NCBI GenBank assembly: GCA_021199795.1
Contig: JAJQHJ010000019.1
Span: 91,193-155,192, forward strand
Reading direction: 5' to 3'
DNA from: Oscillospiraceae bacterium
GTDB taxonomy: Bacteria; Bacillota; Clostridia; Oscillospirales; Ruminococcaceae
Length of the DNA: 64,000 nt
The position numbers were made by a program, and so were the translations under genes. A model generated the notes under the pieces. That model made no database searches and was not told the origin of the DNA. It worked only from the letters and a program-made list of their open reading frames with translations. This document shows positions 9,198-18,787 of the stretch, piece after piece (within the stretch, counting starts at the first letter, position 1; every line of letters starts with the position of its first letter).

Positions 9198-9986
9198 TCA
9201 TTCACGTAGTATTGCGGGGTTGAATACAGCTCTTCGTTCTCCGCTATCTGTAAATGCCAAAAGCGCATTAACGTTTTTTCTTCTTCCGGTTTCATCCTCT
9301 ATATAGAGCTCATCAGGCGAAAAAGCGTATAAGAGCCCCTCCCCATCAATTGTTGAATATGGTACGGCACAGAAGCGTTCCATATCCGGTTTATCTTTTA
9401 AACCAGTACAAATTATGACTGGCTTACCGCTGAACAGATCAGTCACAGTATTCCCGGTATCTGCAACACCATCAAAGCTATAACGAGTTCCGCCATAATC
9501 AAACATCACACGATAAGCGTGATTCCGGTCGGCTTTTCTTTCAAGGAAACCGGATATTATCACTGTCAGAACGTAAATAACAGCCGTGAAGAATATAAGC
9601 GTTCCAAGAGATATATCAAAATAAAATGAAGCATTGTTTATGTAAATGATGTCCGTTCCTGTCAGCGACTGAAGAAGATACACTGCTCCTCCAAAGACTA
9701 TGTTTATTCCAAGAAATACGGCACAGAGAATAAGGAACCTGAGCTTGCTCATGCCTTTTCTCAGAAATGCCACGGCTACTATCAGCACAAATGAAAGTAT
9801 CTTCAGAAATATAACTCCTATACTTGCAGGAACCACAATTAAGAGTGCCAAAAAACCGCCTACAAAAGCACCTACAGCTATTCTTGCATGAGAAGAGTAC
9901 TGATGCGAAAGCTTTGAAGTAAGGCTCAAAGTGAGCCACGTTATGTATGCGTTCACGATTACGAGAGTGTCAAGATAAATACTCAT
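9198..9986 (-). CDS. spoIIGA: SpoIIGA, pro-SigE processing aspartic protease
   Basis: 262 aa. The N-terminal half has about five membrane segments starting at [19 protein letters not shown]. The cytoplasmic half carries the D-T-G aspartic-protease motif in [19 protein letters not shown], equivalent to the DSGN motif of the Bacillus protein. It cleaves the pro-sequence of SigE, encoded immediately downstream, once the septum has formed. I chose 9986 because MSIYLD aligns with the family start; ATG 10004 is an alternative, and the frame stays open further upstream without support. Preceded by a perfect Spo0A box. Confidence 0.9.
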   Translation of the reverse strand: MSIYLDTLVIVNAYITWLTLSLTSKLSHQYSSHARIAVGAFVGGFLALLIVVPASIGVIFLKILSFVLIVAVAFLRKGMSKLRFLILCAVFLGINIVFGGAVYLLQSLTGTDIIYINNASFYFDISLGTLIFFTAVIYVLTVIISGFLERKADRNHAYRVMFDYGGTRYSFDGVADTGNTVTDLFSGKPVIICTGLKDKPDMERFCAVPYSTIDGEGLLYAFSPDELYIEDETGRRKNVNALLAFTDSGERRAVFNPAILRE

Positions 9987-10002
9987 GTCTGTCACCAGCT
10001 TC

Positions 10003-10036
10003 ATTTTATCTCTATGTGACAACAGATTTTGTCGAA
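10003..10036 (-). promoter_or_regulatory. Candidate Spo0A-dependent spoIIGA promoter with 0A box
   Basis: A perfect 0A box (TTGTCGAA, plus strand 10029-10036) overlaps a minus-strand -35-like TTCGAC (10036-10031). A TAAAAT -10 lies at 10008-10003, exactly 22 bp away. The unusually long 22-bp spacer is a known trait of the B. subtilis spoIIG promoter. Weak point: the resulting leader would be only about 10 nt if translation starts at 9986. Confidence 0.5.
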
Positions 10037-10055
10037 CAGGGTACAAGCGGTATAA

Positions 10056-10086
10056 AAATAAAAAGGCTTCACAATCATGTGAAGCC
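10056..10086 (-). terminator. Terminator of the prfA-M18 operon
   Basis: Perfect 9-bp stem (10065-10073 with 10078-10086), 4-nt loop, then TTTTTATTTTT on the minus strand. Confidence 0.9.
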
Positions 10087-10104
10087 TTTACAGAATGCAA
10101 ATAA

Positions 10105-11523
10105 TCAGTTCTTGAAGAAGACTGCAAATCCCTTGTAAGCCATGTAAACATCAAGCTTCGCGGTGACCTCATAGGGAGAATGCATCGAAAGCACCGGAAC
10201 ACCGACATCGACAACATCAACGCCAAGATTTGCGACATACGCCGCAACTGTTCCGCCACCACCAAGGTCTACTCGACCGAGTTCACAAGTCTGCCAGATA
10301 ACATCGTTTGAATCAAAGATGCTTCTGACGTGAGAAACGAATTCTGCATGAGCATCGTTACAGCCGCTCTTGCCACGTGAGCCAGTGAACTTGCACATAG
10401 CAACGCCATAGTTGCAGTAGGAAGCATTTCTTGAATCATTAACCTCCGGGAAAGTAGGATCAAATGCCGCAGATACATCAGCAGAGAGGCAGGATGAATG
10501 AGCCAAAACAGTAGGAGCATCAGTTCCTGCATTCTTCGCAATATGGAAGATGAAGTCTTCAAGATAATGGCTCTGAAGTCCAGTGTTGCCCATGCTTCCG
10601 ATTTCCTCTTTATCGGTGAGAACGGTGACGCATGTGGTTTCCGGATTCTCGCAATCCAGGATTGCTTCCAAAGCAGTGTATGCACAGGATCTGTCATCCT
10701 GTCCATATGCGGCAATAAGACCTCTGTCGAGTCCAACGTCTCTTGCCTTGAACGTAGGTACAACCTCAAGCTCAGCTGAGATAAAGTCGTCCTCGACTAT
10801 TCCGTACTTCTCAAAGAGTATTGAAAGAACATTGAGCTTTACTTTTTCAGAAACTTCATCGTCATTAAACGGGCGTGAGCCGATGAGGACATTCAGTTCC
10901 TCGCCTCTGATGCCGTCGCCGAGAGTCCTCTTGGACTGCTCCTGAGCAAGATGTGGAAGAAGGTCGGTAATTATGAAGATGGGATCGCTTTCGTCTTCAC
11001 CGATTGTTACGTTTACTTTCTCGCCATTTGCCTTATAAATAACGCCGTGAAGAGCAAGCGGGATTGTTGGCCACTGATATTTTCTTATACCACCATAATA
11101 GTGAGTCTTAAGCAGACAAAGCTCATTTGACTCATAAACCGGGTGCTGCTTGAGGTCAAGTCTCGGAGAGTCGATGTGAGCAGCAGCTATTTTGACGCCA
11201 TTCTCAAGGGGTTCGGTACCGAATACGCAGAGAACTATGCTCTTACCATGATTGTTCCAATAGACTTTCTCGCCTGCTGAATACGCTTTCTTGGAGTCAT
11301 ACTCTTTGAAACCTTTTTCTACTGCAAGCTTGACAGCGGTTTCTGTAGCTTCGCGCTCAGTTTTGGAGCTATCAAGGAAGCTCTTGTAGCCCTCACAGAA
11401 GCAATCTACTGCTTCCTTTTCCTGGTCGCTTATCTTGAGCATCCCATTTTTCTTCTGAGAAAAGAGCTTCTCCTGAAGTTCTTTACCCTGAGATTTTTCT
11501 TTTTCGTTTTTTACTTCTGACAT
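10105..11523 (-). CDS. M18-family zinc aminopeptidase
   Basis: 472 aa, the family's usual size. Metal and catalytic motifs are present: AAHIDSPRLD (first metal His and catalytic Asp), GQDDRSCA (bridging Asp), DKEEIGS (catalytic Glu pair), and a C-terminal HSPYEV with the last metal His. It removes N-terminal residues from peptides in the cytoplasm. AAAGGATG precedes the ATG, 7 bp after the stop of the transglycosylase gene, making it the last gene of the operon starting at DUF951. Confidence 0.95.
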   Translation of the reverse strand: MSEVKNEKEKSQGKELQEKLFSQKKNGMLKISDQEKEAVDCFCEGYKSFLDSSKTEREATETAVKLAVEKGFKEYDSKKAYSAGEKVYWNNHGKSIVLCVFGTEPLENGVKIAAAHIDSPRLDLKQHPVYESNELCLLKTHYYGGIRKYQWPTIPLALHGVIYKANGEKVNVTIGEDESDPIFIITDLLPHLAQEQSKRTLGDGIRGEELNVLIGSRPFNDDEVSEKVKLNVLSILFEKYGIVEDDFISAELEVVPTFKARDVGLDRGLIAAYGQDDRSCAYTALEAILDCENPETTCVTVLTDKEEIGSMGNTGLQSHYLEDFIFHIAKNAGTDAPTVLAHSSCLSADVSAAFDPTFPEVNDSRNASYCNYGVAMCKFTGSRGKSGCNDAHAEFVSHVRSIFDSNDVIWQTCELGRVDLGGGGTVAAYVANLGVDVVDVGVPVLSMHSPYEVTAKLDVYMAYKGFAVFFKN

Positions 11524-11530
11524 GATAAAA

Positions 11531-12109
11531 TCATCCTTTCGCTAAAATTTCTGTATATTTATCATATGCTTTCATTATCTTTCTTACGTAATGCCGGGTG
11601 TTGCTTCCCTCAAAATCAGCTATATCAGGATTATCAAGAGAAACAATTCCATCCTCTATCCAACCGTCAACCTCACCTATTCCTGAATGATATGCTGCGG
11701 CAGCAAGCTCATAGCTCCCATATCTGTCATACAGAAAAGCGAGCATATAGCAGCCATACATGATACTGTATTCTGGAGTAAACATATCACTATAGGTAAG
11801 TTCATCCTCGTCAAGCTTTGAACTTACCCAATCGAACGAGTCTTCAATAATCTGCATAAGCCCAATAGCTCCGGCATCAGAAACAGCACCTGGATCAAAA
11901 TTTGACTCAGTCTTTATGACTGCAAATACAAACGCCTTGTCTATTCCGAATTCCTCACTGTATTTTTCAACCAATTCACTGTAATCAGTTCTATAGCTTT
12001 CCTGCCCGAACCAATATGGCATATAGCCGAACAGGAACGCTCCCAGGAATCCGACAAACAATATAAGAAGCAAAAATGCGGCTATTCTCTTAATCACAGT
12101 CATCAGCAT
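11531..12109 (-). CDS. Membrane-anchored lytic transglycosylase (SLT domain)
   Basis: 192 aa. One N-terminal membrane segment (about 8-30), then an SLT domain: catalytic Glu in IKTESNFDPGAVS, followed by AIGLMQI and the AAAYHSGIGEVDGW motif. It cuts the glycan strands of peptidoglycan at the outer face of the membrane. The start overlaps the 3' end of coaE by 20 bp; ATG 12103 is an alternative. Its place in a housekeeping operon does not specify a process. Confidence 0.93.
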   Translation of the reverse strand: MLMTVIKRIAAFLLLILFVGFLGAFLFGYMPYWFGQESYRTDYSELVEKYSEEFGIDKAFVFAVIKTESNFDPGAVSDAGAIGLMQIIEDSFDWVSSKLDEDELTYSDMFTPEYSIMYGCYMLAFLYDRYGSYELAAAAYHSGIGEVDGWIEDGIVSLDNPDIADFEGSNTRHYVRKIMKAYDKYTEILAKG

Positions 12110-12719
12110 ACAACCGCCTTAATTCGTTGATAACGTAAGTAGTTTTTTCTCTGAGACTGTCGATATCAGAATCATTTACTATGACGTATTGAGACTTGCT
12201 CGTGAACAACTCATCTGACTTCTGCGAACCAAGCCTGGATTTTACCATTTCAACAGGTATGCCGTCACGCTCTAAAACTCTCTGTATTTTGAGCTCCAAG
12301 GGTGCTGTAACACTCACTATAGATGAACAGATATCGTCAAGCCCACTCTCAAAAAGCGTTGGAGCATCAAGGAGTACAAGACTTTCCCCTGCTCTTCTGT
12401 AAACTTCAATCTGCCGGAAAACCTCTCTTAGTATGTATGGAAAAATCACATCAGTATAAGCTTTAAGCTTCTCACCATTACAGAATACTATCCCAGCAAG
12501 CTTTTGTCTGTCAAGACCGCACAATGACACGCAATCCGGAAAAAGTTTACTAACTTCACTCACGAAGTCTTTACATAAGGACACTTTGTGAGAAATCTCA
12601 TCAGCATCTATTGTCGGAAAACCCTCACCGGCAAAAATTCTGCTGACGGTAGACTTTCCCGCACCACTCTGACCGGTGAGCCCTATTATTCTTATATTAT
12701 CCGATTCAAATAGTCCCAT
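12090..12719 (-). CDS. coaE: Dephospho-CoA kinase
   Basis: 209 aa. P-loop GLTGQSGAGKST at about residues 13-24, then the DADEISHKV segment and DAPTLFESGLD, the usual CoaE landmarks. It catalyses the last step of coenzyme A synthesis. Its 3' end overlaps the transglycosylase gene, and it begins 17 bp after tsaC. Confidence 0.95.
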   Translation of the reverse strand: MGLFESDNIRIIGLTGQSGAGKSTVSRIFAGEGFPTIDADEISHKVSLCKDFVSEVSKLFPDCVSLCGLDRQKLAGIVFCNGEKLKAYTDVIFPYILREVFRQIEVYRRAGESLVLLDAPTLFESGLDDICSSIVSVTAPLELKIQRVLERDGIPVEMVKSRLGSQKSDELFTSKSQYVIVNDSDIDSLREKTTYVINELRRLYADDCD

Positions 12720-12736
12720 CGGTTAGTCTCCTATCA

Positions 12737-13750
12737 CTATAGCTTAATCAGATTAAAACCTGCTGAACGAAGAATTCTGTTGTACACAGCAAGCCCTACT
12801 CCGGATTTCTCAGGGCACCTTGCATAGACACGTTCGGCACCCATTTCATCAAACTGCCTTAGCCGTTCAAACAGATTGTGAGCTTGTTCCATTGAGTCAT
12901 CCCCATATGTGAGATATGGAACGCTTTCAATTGCTTCATTTTCATCAAAAAGAAGACAATATGTGTTTTCGGTCTTATTCTCGTTGACATACTTCCTGAA
13001 GCCCTCGATATCACTGTCAATAAGAATTACATCTGCTTTCGGGGAGTAATGCTTATACTTCATTCCCGGCGAACGTACAACAGTATCGCTTGAAAGCTTT
13101 GCGGTAACTCCCTCGTCGATTATTACGTTATTACAAACTTTCAGAAGATCCTCTCTGGATATTCCTCCCGGACGAAGAATTCTGATTCCGTCATTCTCGA
13201 ACGTAATGACAGTCGATTCAACTCCGACATCAGATTCCCCACCATCTACAATAGCGGAAATCCTGCCAGACATGTCTTCGTATACCCTCTGAGCATTGGT
13301 AGGGCTCGGACTTCCGGAAAGATTGGCGGACGGAGCAGCAAGAGGAAGACCAGATTTTTCTATTATCCTTTGCGCTACAGGATTCGATGGGAATCTGATG
13401 CCAACAGTATCGAGTCCCCCACTTGTAACAAGTGGTATCGAATCTTTCTTAGGCATAATCATTGTAAGTGGTCCAGCCCAGAATAACTCTGCACATTTGT
13501 AAGCAAGCTCCGGGACACTTTCGGCGATATCATAAACCATATCAAAATTGCAGATATGCACTATAAGTGGGTTATCACATGGGCGGTTCTTGGCTGCAAA
13601 TATCTTCCTGACAGCGTTTTCATCGAAAGCGTTTGCCGCAAGACCGTAAACCGTTTCAGTAGGTATTGCGACTACCTCTCCCTGTCTGATTAGCTCAGCC
13701 GCTTCTGAAATATCATTATCACTGGTACCCAGTAAAAGTGTTTCCATCAT
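12737..13750 (-). CDS. L-threonylcarbamoyladenylate synthase (Sua5/YwlC type)
   Basis: 337 aa: an N-terminal TsaC domain with PTETVYGLAANAF, KNRPCDNPLIVH and SGSPSPTN, plus the C-terminal Sua5 domain (about 215-337) that marks the long form. It makes threonylcarbamoyl-AMP for the t6A modification of tRNA. The start codon overlaps the prfA stop (ATGA), implying translational coupling. Confidence 0.95.
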   Translation of the reverse strand: MMETLLLGTSDNDISEAAELIRQGEVVAIPTETVYGLAANAFDENAVRKIFAAKNRPCDNPLIVHICNFDMVYDIAESVPELAYKCAELFWAGPLTMIMPKKDSIPLVTSGGLDTVGIRFPSNPVAQRIIEKSGLPLAAPSANLSGSPSPTNAQRVYEDMSGRISAIVDGGESDVGVESTVITFENDGIRILRPGGISREDLLKVCNNVIIDEGVTAKLSSDTVVRSPGMKYKHYSPKADVILIDSDIEGFRKYVNENKTENTYCLLFDENEAIESVPYLTYGDDSMEQAHNLFERLRQFDEMGAERVYARCPEKSGVGLAVYNRILRSAGFNLIKL

Positions 13751-14823
13751 ATTTCACCTGCTTGACTGGCAAGCTTCGCCGCCTGATCGGCTGTCGCAAG
13801 TGAGTCAATCAACTCGTCCAGATCACCATTAAGTATTGAATCAAGCTTGTACAAGGTCAATCCGATTCTGTGGTCGCTCACTCTGCCCTCAGGAAAGTTA
13901 TAGGTTCTTATTCTCTCAGAACGGTCTCCTGTTCCTATCTGAGAACGACGTTCGCCTGCAATGGCTTTATCCTGCTCTTCCTGCTTCATTTCAAGAAGCC
14001 TAGAGCACAGTACTTTCATCGCCCTGTCTTTATTTTTCTGCTGGCTTCGCTCATCCTGACATTCAACAACCATGCCAGTCGGCAAATGCGTAATTCTCAC
14101 CGCAGACTCTGTCTTATTTATATGCTGACCACCTGCGCCGGAAGCTCTGAATACGTCTATCTTCAAATCCTTATCGTCAATATTGAGCTCAACATTCTCG
14201 GCTTCAGGAAGCACAGCAACAGTCGCAGTCGAGGTCTGAATTCTACCCTGAGATTCAGTTTCAGGCACCCTCTGGACTCTGTGAACACCGCTTTCATACT
14301 TGAATCGGGAATACGCTCCCACACCCTCAACTGAGAATGAAACCTCCTTGAAACCTCCGAGTTCAGTTCTGTTTGCTCCCAAAACCTCAGTCTTCCACTT
14401 CTTTGTGTCAGAGTACATGGTATACATTCTGAAAAGCGAGCCTGCAAAAAGGGCAGCTTCCTCACCACCGGCACCAGCGCGGATTTCTATAATAACATTT
14501 CTCGAATCGTTTGGGTCTTTTGGCAGAAGAAGAAGCTTCAGCTCTTCTGTAGTTCTTGCAATCTCTTCTTTTGCTTCTCTTAGCTGTTCTTCAGCCATCA
14601 GCTTGAAATCCGGGTCGGATTCGTTTTTTATAAGCTCCTCCGCTTCGGATTTGGCTTCCTCGGCTCTTAAATATGCCTTATACATATCAATTATAGGCGT
14701 GAGCTGATTATATTCTTTCATTAAGTTCCTATATAGTTCGCCGCTTCCGGCAATTTCCGGTTGCATCAGACGCTCATTGATTTCGTTATATCTGTCGAGC
14801 AATGCGGCTAATTTTTCAAGCAT
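13747..14823 (-). CDS. prfA: Peptide chain release factor 1
   Basis: 358 aa. The GGQ motif lies in RASGAGGQHINKTESAVR, and the sequence starts and ends like RF1. It releases peptides at UAA and UAG stop codons. It is often followed by prmC in other bacteria; here Sua5 takes that place and no prmC is present in the operon. Confidence 0.97.
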   Translation of the reverse strand: MLEKLAALLDRYNEINERLMQPEIAGSGELYRNLMKEYNQLTPIIDMYKAYLRAEEAKSEAEELIKNESDPDFKLMAEEQLREAKEEIARTTEELKLLLLPKDPNDSRNVIIEIRAGAGGEEAALFAGSLFRMYTMYSDTKKWKTEVLGANRTELGGFKEVSFSVEGVGAYSRFKYESGVHRVQRVPETESQGRIQTSTATVAVLPEAENVELNIDDKDLKIDVFRASGAGGQHINKTESAVRITHLPTGMVVECQDERSQQKNKDRAMKVLCSRLLEMKQEEQDKAIAGERRSQIGTGDRSERIRTYNFPEGRVSDHRIGLTLYKLDSILNGDLDELIDSLATADQAAKLASQAGEI

Positions 14824-14836
14824 TCATATCCATCCT

Positions 14837-15040
14837 TTATTGTTTATCGGGTGTCTCTCTTTCATCTGTGTTGATACTTTTCACGTTCTTTTCAGCTTTA
14901 GAACGGAGTATCATGAATTCATGTCCACAGCCCTCGCACTTAAGCTTAAAATCCATTCCGGAGCGGAGCACACGCATTTTATTAGAGCCACATGGATGCG
15001 GCTTTTTCATCGTAAGAACGTCGCCTTTTCTTATGTCCAT
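14837..15040 (-). CDS. DUF951-family small zinc-ribbon-like protein
   Basis: 67 aa from ATG 15040, chosen for a perfect AGGAGG 8 nt upstream. MDIRKGDVLTMKKPHPCGSN and LKCEGCGHEFM match the DUF951 pattern, with Cys residues that could bind zinc. Function unknown. First gene of the prfA operon, 13 bp before prfA; the C-terminal tail is charged. Confidence 0.88.
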   Translation of the reverse strand: MDIRKGDVLTMKKPHPCGSNKMRVLRSGMDFKLKCEGCGHEFMILRSKAEKNVKSINTDERETPDKQ

Positions 15041-15065
15041 ACTCGTTCCTCCTGAACTCAAATGT

Positions 15066-15094
15066 ATTATAGCACAGTATTCTCATATTCGCAA
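15066..15094 (-). promoter_or_regulatory. Candidate promoter of the DUF951-prfA operon
   Basis: TTGCGA, 17 bp, TATAAT with TG extension on the minus strand. Confidence 0.65.
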
Positions 15095-15131
15095 TATTGA
15101 ACTTTCGCTCTCAGGTCTATAAAAATCCAGA

Positions 15132-15159
15132 TTGACATATTATTTAACAGTCGTATACC
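15132..15159 (+). promoter_or_regulatory. Candidate promoter of the S1-domain gene
   Basis: TTGACA, 16 bp, TATACC, 23 bp upstream of the ATG. Confidence 0.55.
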
Positions 15160-15182
15160 GATAGGGAAAGGAAGGCACACTA

Positions 15183-16100
15183 ATGACAAAATTTCCGCCG
15201 GAGGGGCACCTGATAAAGAGCTCAGAAAATATAGAATACCTGAGTTCAACTGATAGTCTCAAAAAAGCAATGGATGAGGAAATCATCCTCGAGGCAAAAG
15301 CTGATATGTGTACATCAACTCACGATTTAGTAGTCAATCTTCCTTGCATGAATGCAATCATGCCAAGAGAAGAGTGCGCAGTAGGCATCAGTGAGGGAAA
15401 AACAAAAGATATTGCAATAATTTCAAGGGTCGGAAGACCGGTTATGTTCAATATAATCGGATTCACCGAGAATCAAGGCAAAACCACAGCACTTCTCTCG
15501 AGAAGAAAGGCACAGGAAAAATGTACAAAAGAGTATCTGTCTGAGCTTTCGTGCGGCGAGGTCATAGATGCCAGAGTCACTCATATTGAGCAATTCGGTT
15601 GCTTTGTAGATATAGGGTGTGGAATTCCGTCAATGATACCGATAGATGAGATTTCAGTTTCAAGAATATCTTCGCCAGCAGACAGATTCACTATTGGCGA
15701 ATGTATAAAAGTGGTCTACAAAGGCACAGATGGCGACAAGTTCTACATATCGCATAAAGAGCTCCTGGGAACATGGGAAGAGAACGCAGATATGTTCTCA
15801 GCTGGCGAGACCGTCAGAGGAATTGTCAGAAGTGTTGAAAGCTATGGGATTTTTGTGGAGCTTGCACCAAACCTTGCTGGGTTGGCTGAACCGAAAAGCG
15901 GTGTCAGCGTCGGGCAGACTGCAAGCGTTTACATCAAGTCCATAAATCCGGAAAAAATGAAAATCAAGCTCATTATAGTTGACGCATCTGACACACCACT
16001 ACGCTTTGAAAATCGATATTTCATAACTGATGGAATAATTGATCGCTGGCAATATTCACCTGACAGTTCATCCAGGCTCATAGAGACAATTTTTGAGTAA
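15183..16100 (+). CDS. S1 RNA-binding domain protein
   Basis: 305 aa. Two recognisable S1 domains: about 125-195 (GEVIDARVTHIEQFGCFVDI) and about 205-275 (GETVRGIVRSVESYGIFVEL); the first 120 residues look like a degenerate S1 repeat. It is shorter than ribosomal S1 and matches the S1-like proteins common in clostridia, which probably bind mRNA near ribosomes. It stands alone, divergent from the prfA operon and convergent with rarA (5 bp between stops). Precise role unknown. Confidence 0.88.
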   Translation: MTKFPPEGHLIKSSENIEYLSSTDSLKKAMDEEIILEAKADMCTSTHDLVVNLPCMNAIMPREECAVGISEGKTKDIAIISRVGRPVMFNIIGFTENQGKTTALLSRRKAQEKCTKEYLSELSCGEVIDARVTHIEQFGCFVDIGCGIPSMIPIDEISVSRISSPADRFTIGECIKVVYKGTDGDKFYISHKELLGTWEENADMFSAGETVRGIVRSVESYGIFVELAPNLAGLAEPKSGVSVGQTASVYIKSINPEKMKIKLIIVDASDTPLRFENRYFITDGIIDRWQYSPDSSSRLIETIFE

Positions 16101-16105
16101 GGCTC

Positions 16106-17374
16106 TTATTTTTTGCCCTTTATCTTATCCCAGTACTCTTTAGCAGCTTGCTCGGTTTTATTATCACCGTAGGTATAATACTTCCTATCCTTAAGATTAT
16201 CCGGCAGGTACTGCTGTTCTACCCATGAGTTCGGATAAGAATGAGGATACTTATAGCCCTGAGCTTTGCCAAGCGCAGCTGAACCGGCATAATGCCCATC
16301 CTGAAGATAGCTTGGAATGTCTCCTGAATCACCGGCTCTTATGTCTGCTATAGCTTCATCAATAGCACAGATTCCACTGTTTGATTTCGGAGCTGTAGCC
16401 AGAAGTATGACTGCTTCAGCAAGCGGAAGCCTTGCTTCGGGGAGCCCCAACTGCATTGCACTGTCAACGCAAGCTTTTACGATGGAGATAGCCTGCGGAT
16501 AAGCAAGCCCCACATCCTCACATGCTATTACAAGTAGTCTTCTTGAAAGCGAGATTATATCTCCCGCCTCCATAAGCCTTGCAGCATAGTGCAATGCCGC
16601 ATTTTCATCAGAGCCCCGAATTGACTTCTGAAGAGCTGACAGGATATTGTAGTGTTCGTCTCCGTCGCGATCATATCGCATATTGCTTCTTTGGGTAAGA
16701 AGCTTAGCGTTTTCTAGTGTTACTACAATACAGTCGTCTTTTGTATCGGCTGAAAGCACACATAGCTCAACTGTATTGATAGACTTTCTGACATCACCAC
16801 CGCAGCCATGAGCTATATGCTCAATAACGCCGCTTTCAAGGCGAAGCTTCTTTCCCATTTCATCAGCACAAATCTGAAAAGCTCTCTTGATTGCCGGAGC
16901 TATCTCATCTGGAGGCACCGGAAGAAATTCAAATACAGTCGATCGACTAATTATCGCGTTGTAAACTGAAAAATAAGGATTTTCCGTAGTTGAAGATATA
17001 AGAGTTATCTTTCCGTTTTCAATGTACTCAAGAAGAGATTGTTGTTGCTTCTTATTGAGGTACTGAATCTCGTCAAGGTAGAGAAGTATTCCGTTATAGC
17101 CAAAAAGTGAATCAGCATCAGTGATTATGCCCTTGATATCCTGCACTGAGGCAGATGTGCCGTTTAGCTTGTACATACGCATATTTGCATTATCAGCTAT
17201 AATTCTTGCTACTGTAGTCTTTCCGATTCCAGATGGACCGTAGAATATCATGTTGGGGATATGTCCGCTGTCGATGATTCTTCTTAATGGCTTGTTCTTG
17301 CCGAGTAGATGCGATTGACCAACTACATCATCAAGAGTTTTCGGTCTGATTTTATCAGCTAAAGGTGATCCCAT
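16106..17374 (-). CDS. rarA: Replication-associated recombination factor RarA (MgsA)
   Basis: 422 aa from ATG 17374, which has AAAGGGA 7 nt upstream; ATG 17401 is in frame but lacks an SD. AAA+ clamp-loader-like ATPase: RPKTLDDVVGQSHLL, Walker A GPSGIGKTT, Walker B LLYLDEIQ, sensor 1 STTENP, and the C-terminal tetramerisation part with HYAGSAALGKAQGYKYPH. It acts at stalled replication forks. It lies downstream of clpX. Confidence 0.95.
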   Translation of the reverse strand: MGSPLADKIRPKTLDDVVGQSHLLGKNKPLRRIIDSGHIPNMIFYGPSGIGKTTVARIIADNANMRMYKLNGTSASVQDIKGIITDADSLFGYNGILLYLDEIQYLNKKQQQSLLEYIENGKITLISSTTENPYFSVYNAIISRSTVFEFLPVPPDEIAPAIKRAFQICADEMGKKLRLESGVIEHIAHGCGGDVRKSINTVELCVLSADTKDDCIVVTLENAKLLTQRSNMRYDRDGDEHYNILSALQKSIRGSDENAALHYAARLMEAGDIISLSRRLLVIACEDVGLAYPQAISIVKACVDSAMQLGLPEARLPLAEAVILLATAPKSNSGICAIDEAIADIRAGDSGDIPSYLQDGHYAGSAALGKAQGYKYPHSYPNSWVEQQYLPDNLKDRKYYTYGDNKTEQAAKEYWDKIKGKK

Positions 17375-17405
17375 CTCATATTCCCTTTCTACCATAGCCA
17401 AAAGT

Positions 17406-17438
17406 GGCGCATTTCCATGTTAACCGTGAAAGTGCGCC
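17406..17438 (-). terminator. Possible weak terminator after clpX
   Basis: Near-perfect inverted repeat (17406-17416 with 17428-17438) followed by ACTTTTGG on the minus strand; the T tract is poor, so read-through into rarA is likely. Confidence 0.4.
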
Positions 17439-17446
17439 CTTATAAT

Positions 17447-18700
17447 TTACTTCTTTTTGTCTGACGTAGACTTTCTAACTATTTCCGGATCCTTTCCCTC
17501 AGTTACACACTCGGGACCGATCACAATACTCTTAATACTTGGATCAGATGGAGCTTCAAACATCGACTTCATGAGAATTCCCTCGACTATCGAACGAAGT
17601 CCTCTTGCACCAGTTTTCTGTTCCAGAGCTTTCTTTGCAATCTCCACTTTCGCCTCGTCGGTTATCTCAAGCTCTATATCATCATAATCGAAGAGCTTTT
17701 TGTACTGCTTTTCGAGGGAATTCTTAGGCTCGGAGAGAATTGAAACGAGTGCATCCTCATCAAGAGGAGAAAGCACAGTCACAACCGGGAGTCTTCCGAC
17801 AAGCTCGGGAATCATTCCGAATTTAACGAGATCCTGGGGAATTACCTTTCTCAGTACATCCTTTGTATCCAGTTTCTCACTTTGATTAAGCGTTCCGCCG
17901 AATCCGATCTTGGACGAATCGGTTCTTCTTCTTATGATAGTCTCAAGCCCATCGAATGCACCGCCGCATATAAACAGAATATTCTTAGTGTCAACCTGGA
18001 TAAACTCCTGCGTCGGATGCTTTCTTCCTCCCTGCGGAGGCACATTTGAAAGTGTACCCTCAACAATCTTAAGGAGTGCCTGCTGTACGCCCTCACCGCT
18101 GACGTCTCTTGTGATAGACTTGTTCTCAGATTTTCTTGCTATCTTGTCAATCTCATCAATGTAGATAATTCCGTGCTCAGCAGCTTTAACATCAAAGTCA
18201 GATGCCTGAAGAAGCCTGAGAAGAATATTTTCAACATCATCACCGACATATCCAGCCTCGGTAAGAGTCGTCGCATCTGCAATTGCAAACGGGACATTGA
18301 GAGTTTTGGCAAGGGTCTGCGCCAGCAAGGTCTTTCCAACACCAGTAGGTCCCAGTAGCAGTACATTAGACTTCTGGATTTCAACATCATCGCCATTGTC
18401 AGTTGAAATCACTCTCTTGTAGTGATTATACACAGCGACAGACAAAGCAAGCTTTGCCTCATCCTGACCGATAACGTACTTATCAAGCTCTTTCTTTATT
18501 TCAATCGGCTTTGTAAGCGTAATATTGGAAGACTTCTGCAAACTACTGTCGACTAATTTTTTTTCTTCAAGTATGTCGTAGCAGAATAGGATGCAATCAT
18601 CACAGATGTGTACATCACCGGCAGAAAACAGGCTTTTTACCTGGCTTTCCGGCTTTCCACAAAAATTGCATCTTCTCATACCACCTTCGGATCCCGGCAT
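17447..18700 (-). CDS. clpX: ClpX, ATPase subunit of the ClpXP protease
   Basis: 417 aa from ATG 18700, supported by AAGGAGG 8 nt upstream (an in-frame ATG at 18748 lacks support). N-terminal C4 zinc domain (CNFC and CDDC), then AAA+ core with Walker A GPTGVGKT, Walker [12 protein letters not shown], the pore loop GYVGDD and the IGF loop IGFGG that docks on ClpP. It unfolds substrates for ClpP, encoded upstream. Confidence 0.98.
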   Translation of the reverse strand: MPGSEGGMRRCNFCGKPESQVKSLFSAGDVHICDDCILFCYDILEEKKLVDSSLQKSSNITLTKPIEIKKELDKYVIGQDEAKLALSVAVYNHYKRVISTDNGDDVEIQKSNVLLLGPTGVGKTLLAQTLAKTLNVPFAIADATTLTEAGYVGDDVENILLRLLQASDFDVKAAEHGIIYIDEIDKIARKSENKSITRDVSGEGVQQALLKIVEGTLSNVPPQGGRKHPTQEFIQVDTKNILFICGGAFDGLETIIRRRTDSSKIGFGGTLNQSEKLDTKDVLRKVIPQDLVKFGMIPELVGRLPVVTVLSPLDEDALVSILSEPKNSLEKQYKKLFDYDDIELEITDEAKVEIAKKALEQKTGARGLRSIVEGILMKSMFEAPSDPSIKSIVIGPECVTEGKDPEIVRKSTSDKKK

Positions 18701-18758
18701 CCAGGATTCCTCCTTCTTAAAATGATACTGCCAAGCCGCTCGTGTCATTAAGCTTTAA

Positions 18759-18776
18759 TGCCGAACGGTTCGGCAG
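18759..18776 (-). other. Short hairpin between clpP and clpX
   Basis: Perfect 7-bp stem TGCCGAA/TTCGGCA with 3-nt loop and no T tract. Could be an mRNA processing or stability element; no function shown. Confidence 0.35.
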
Positions 18777-18787
18777 TCTTACGTCTT

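Noticed and set aside
9985..10265. N-terminal extension of SpoIIGA
   Set aside because: The open frame continues upstream through the terminator and into the M18 gene; the family start is MSIYLD at 9986.
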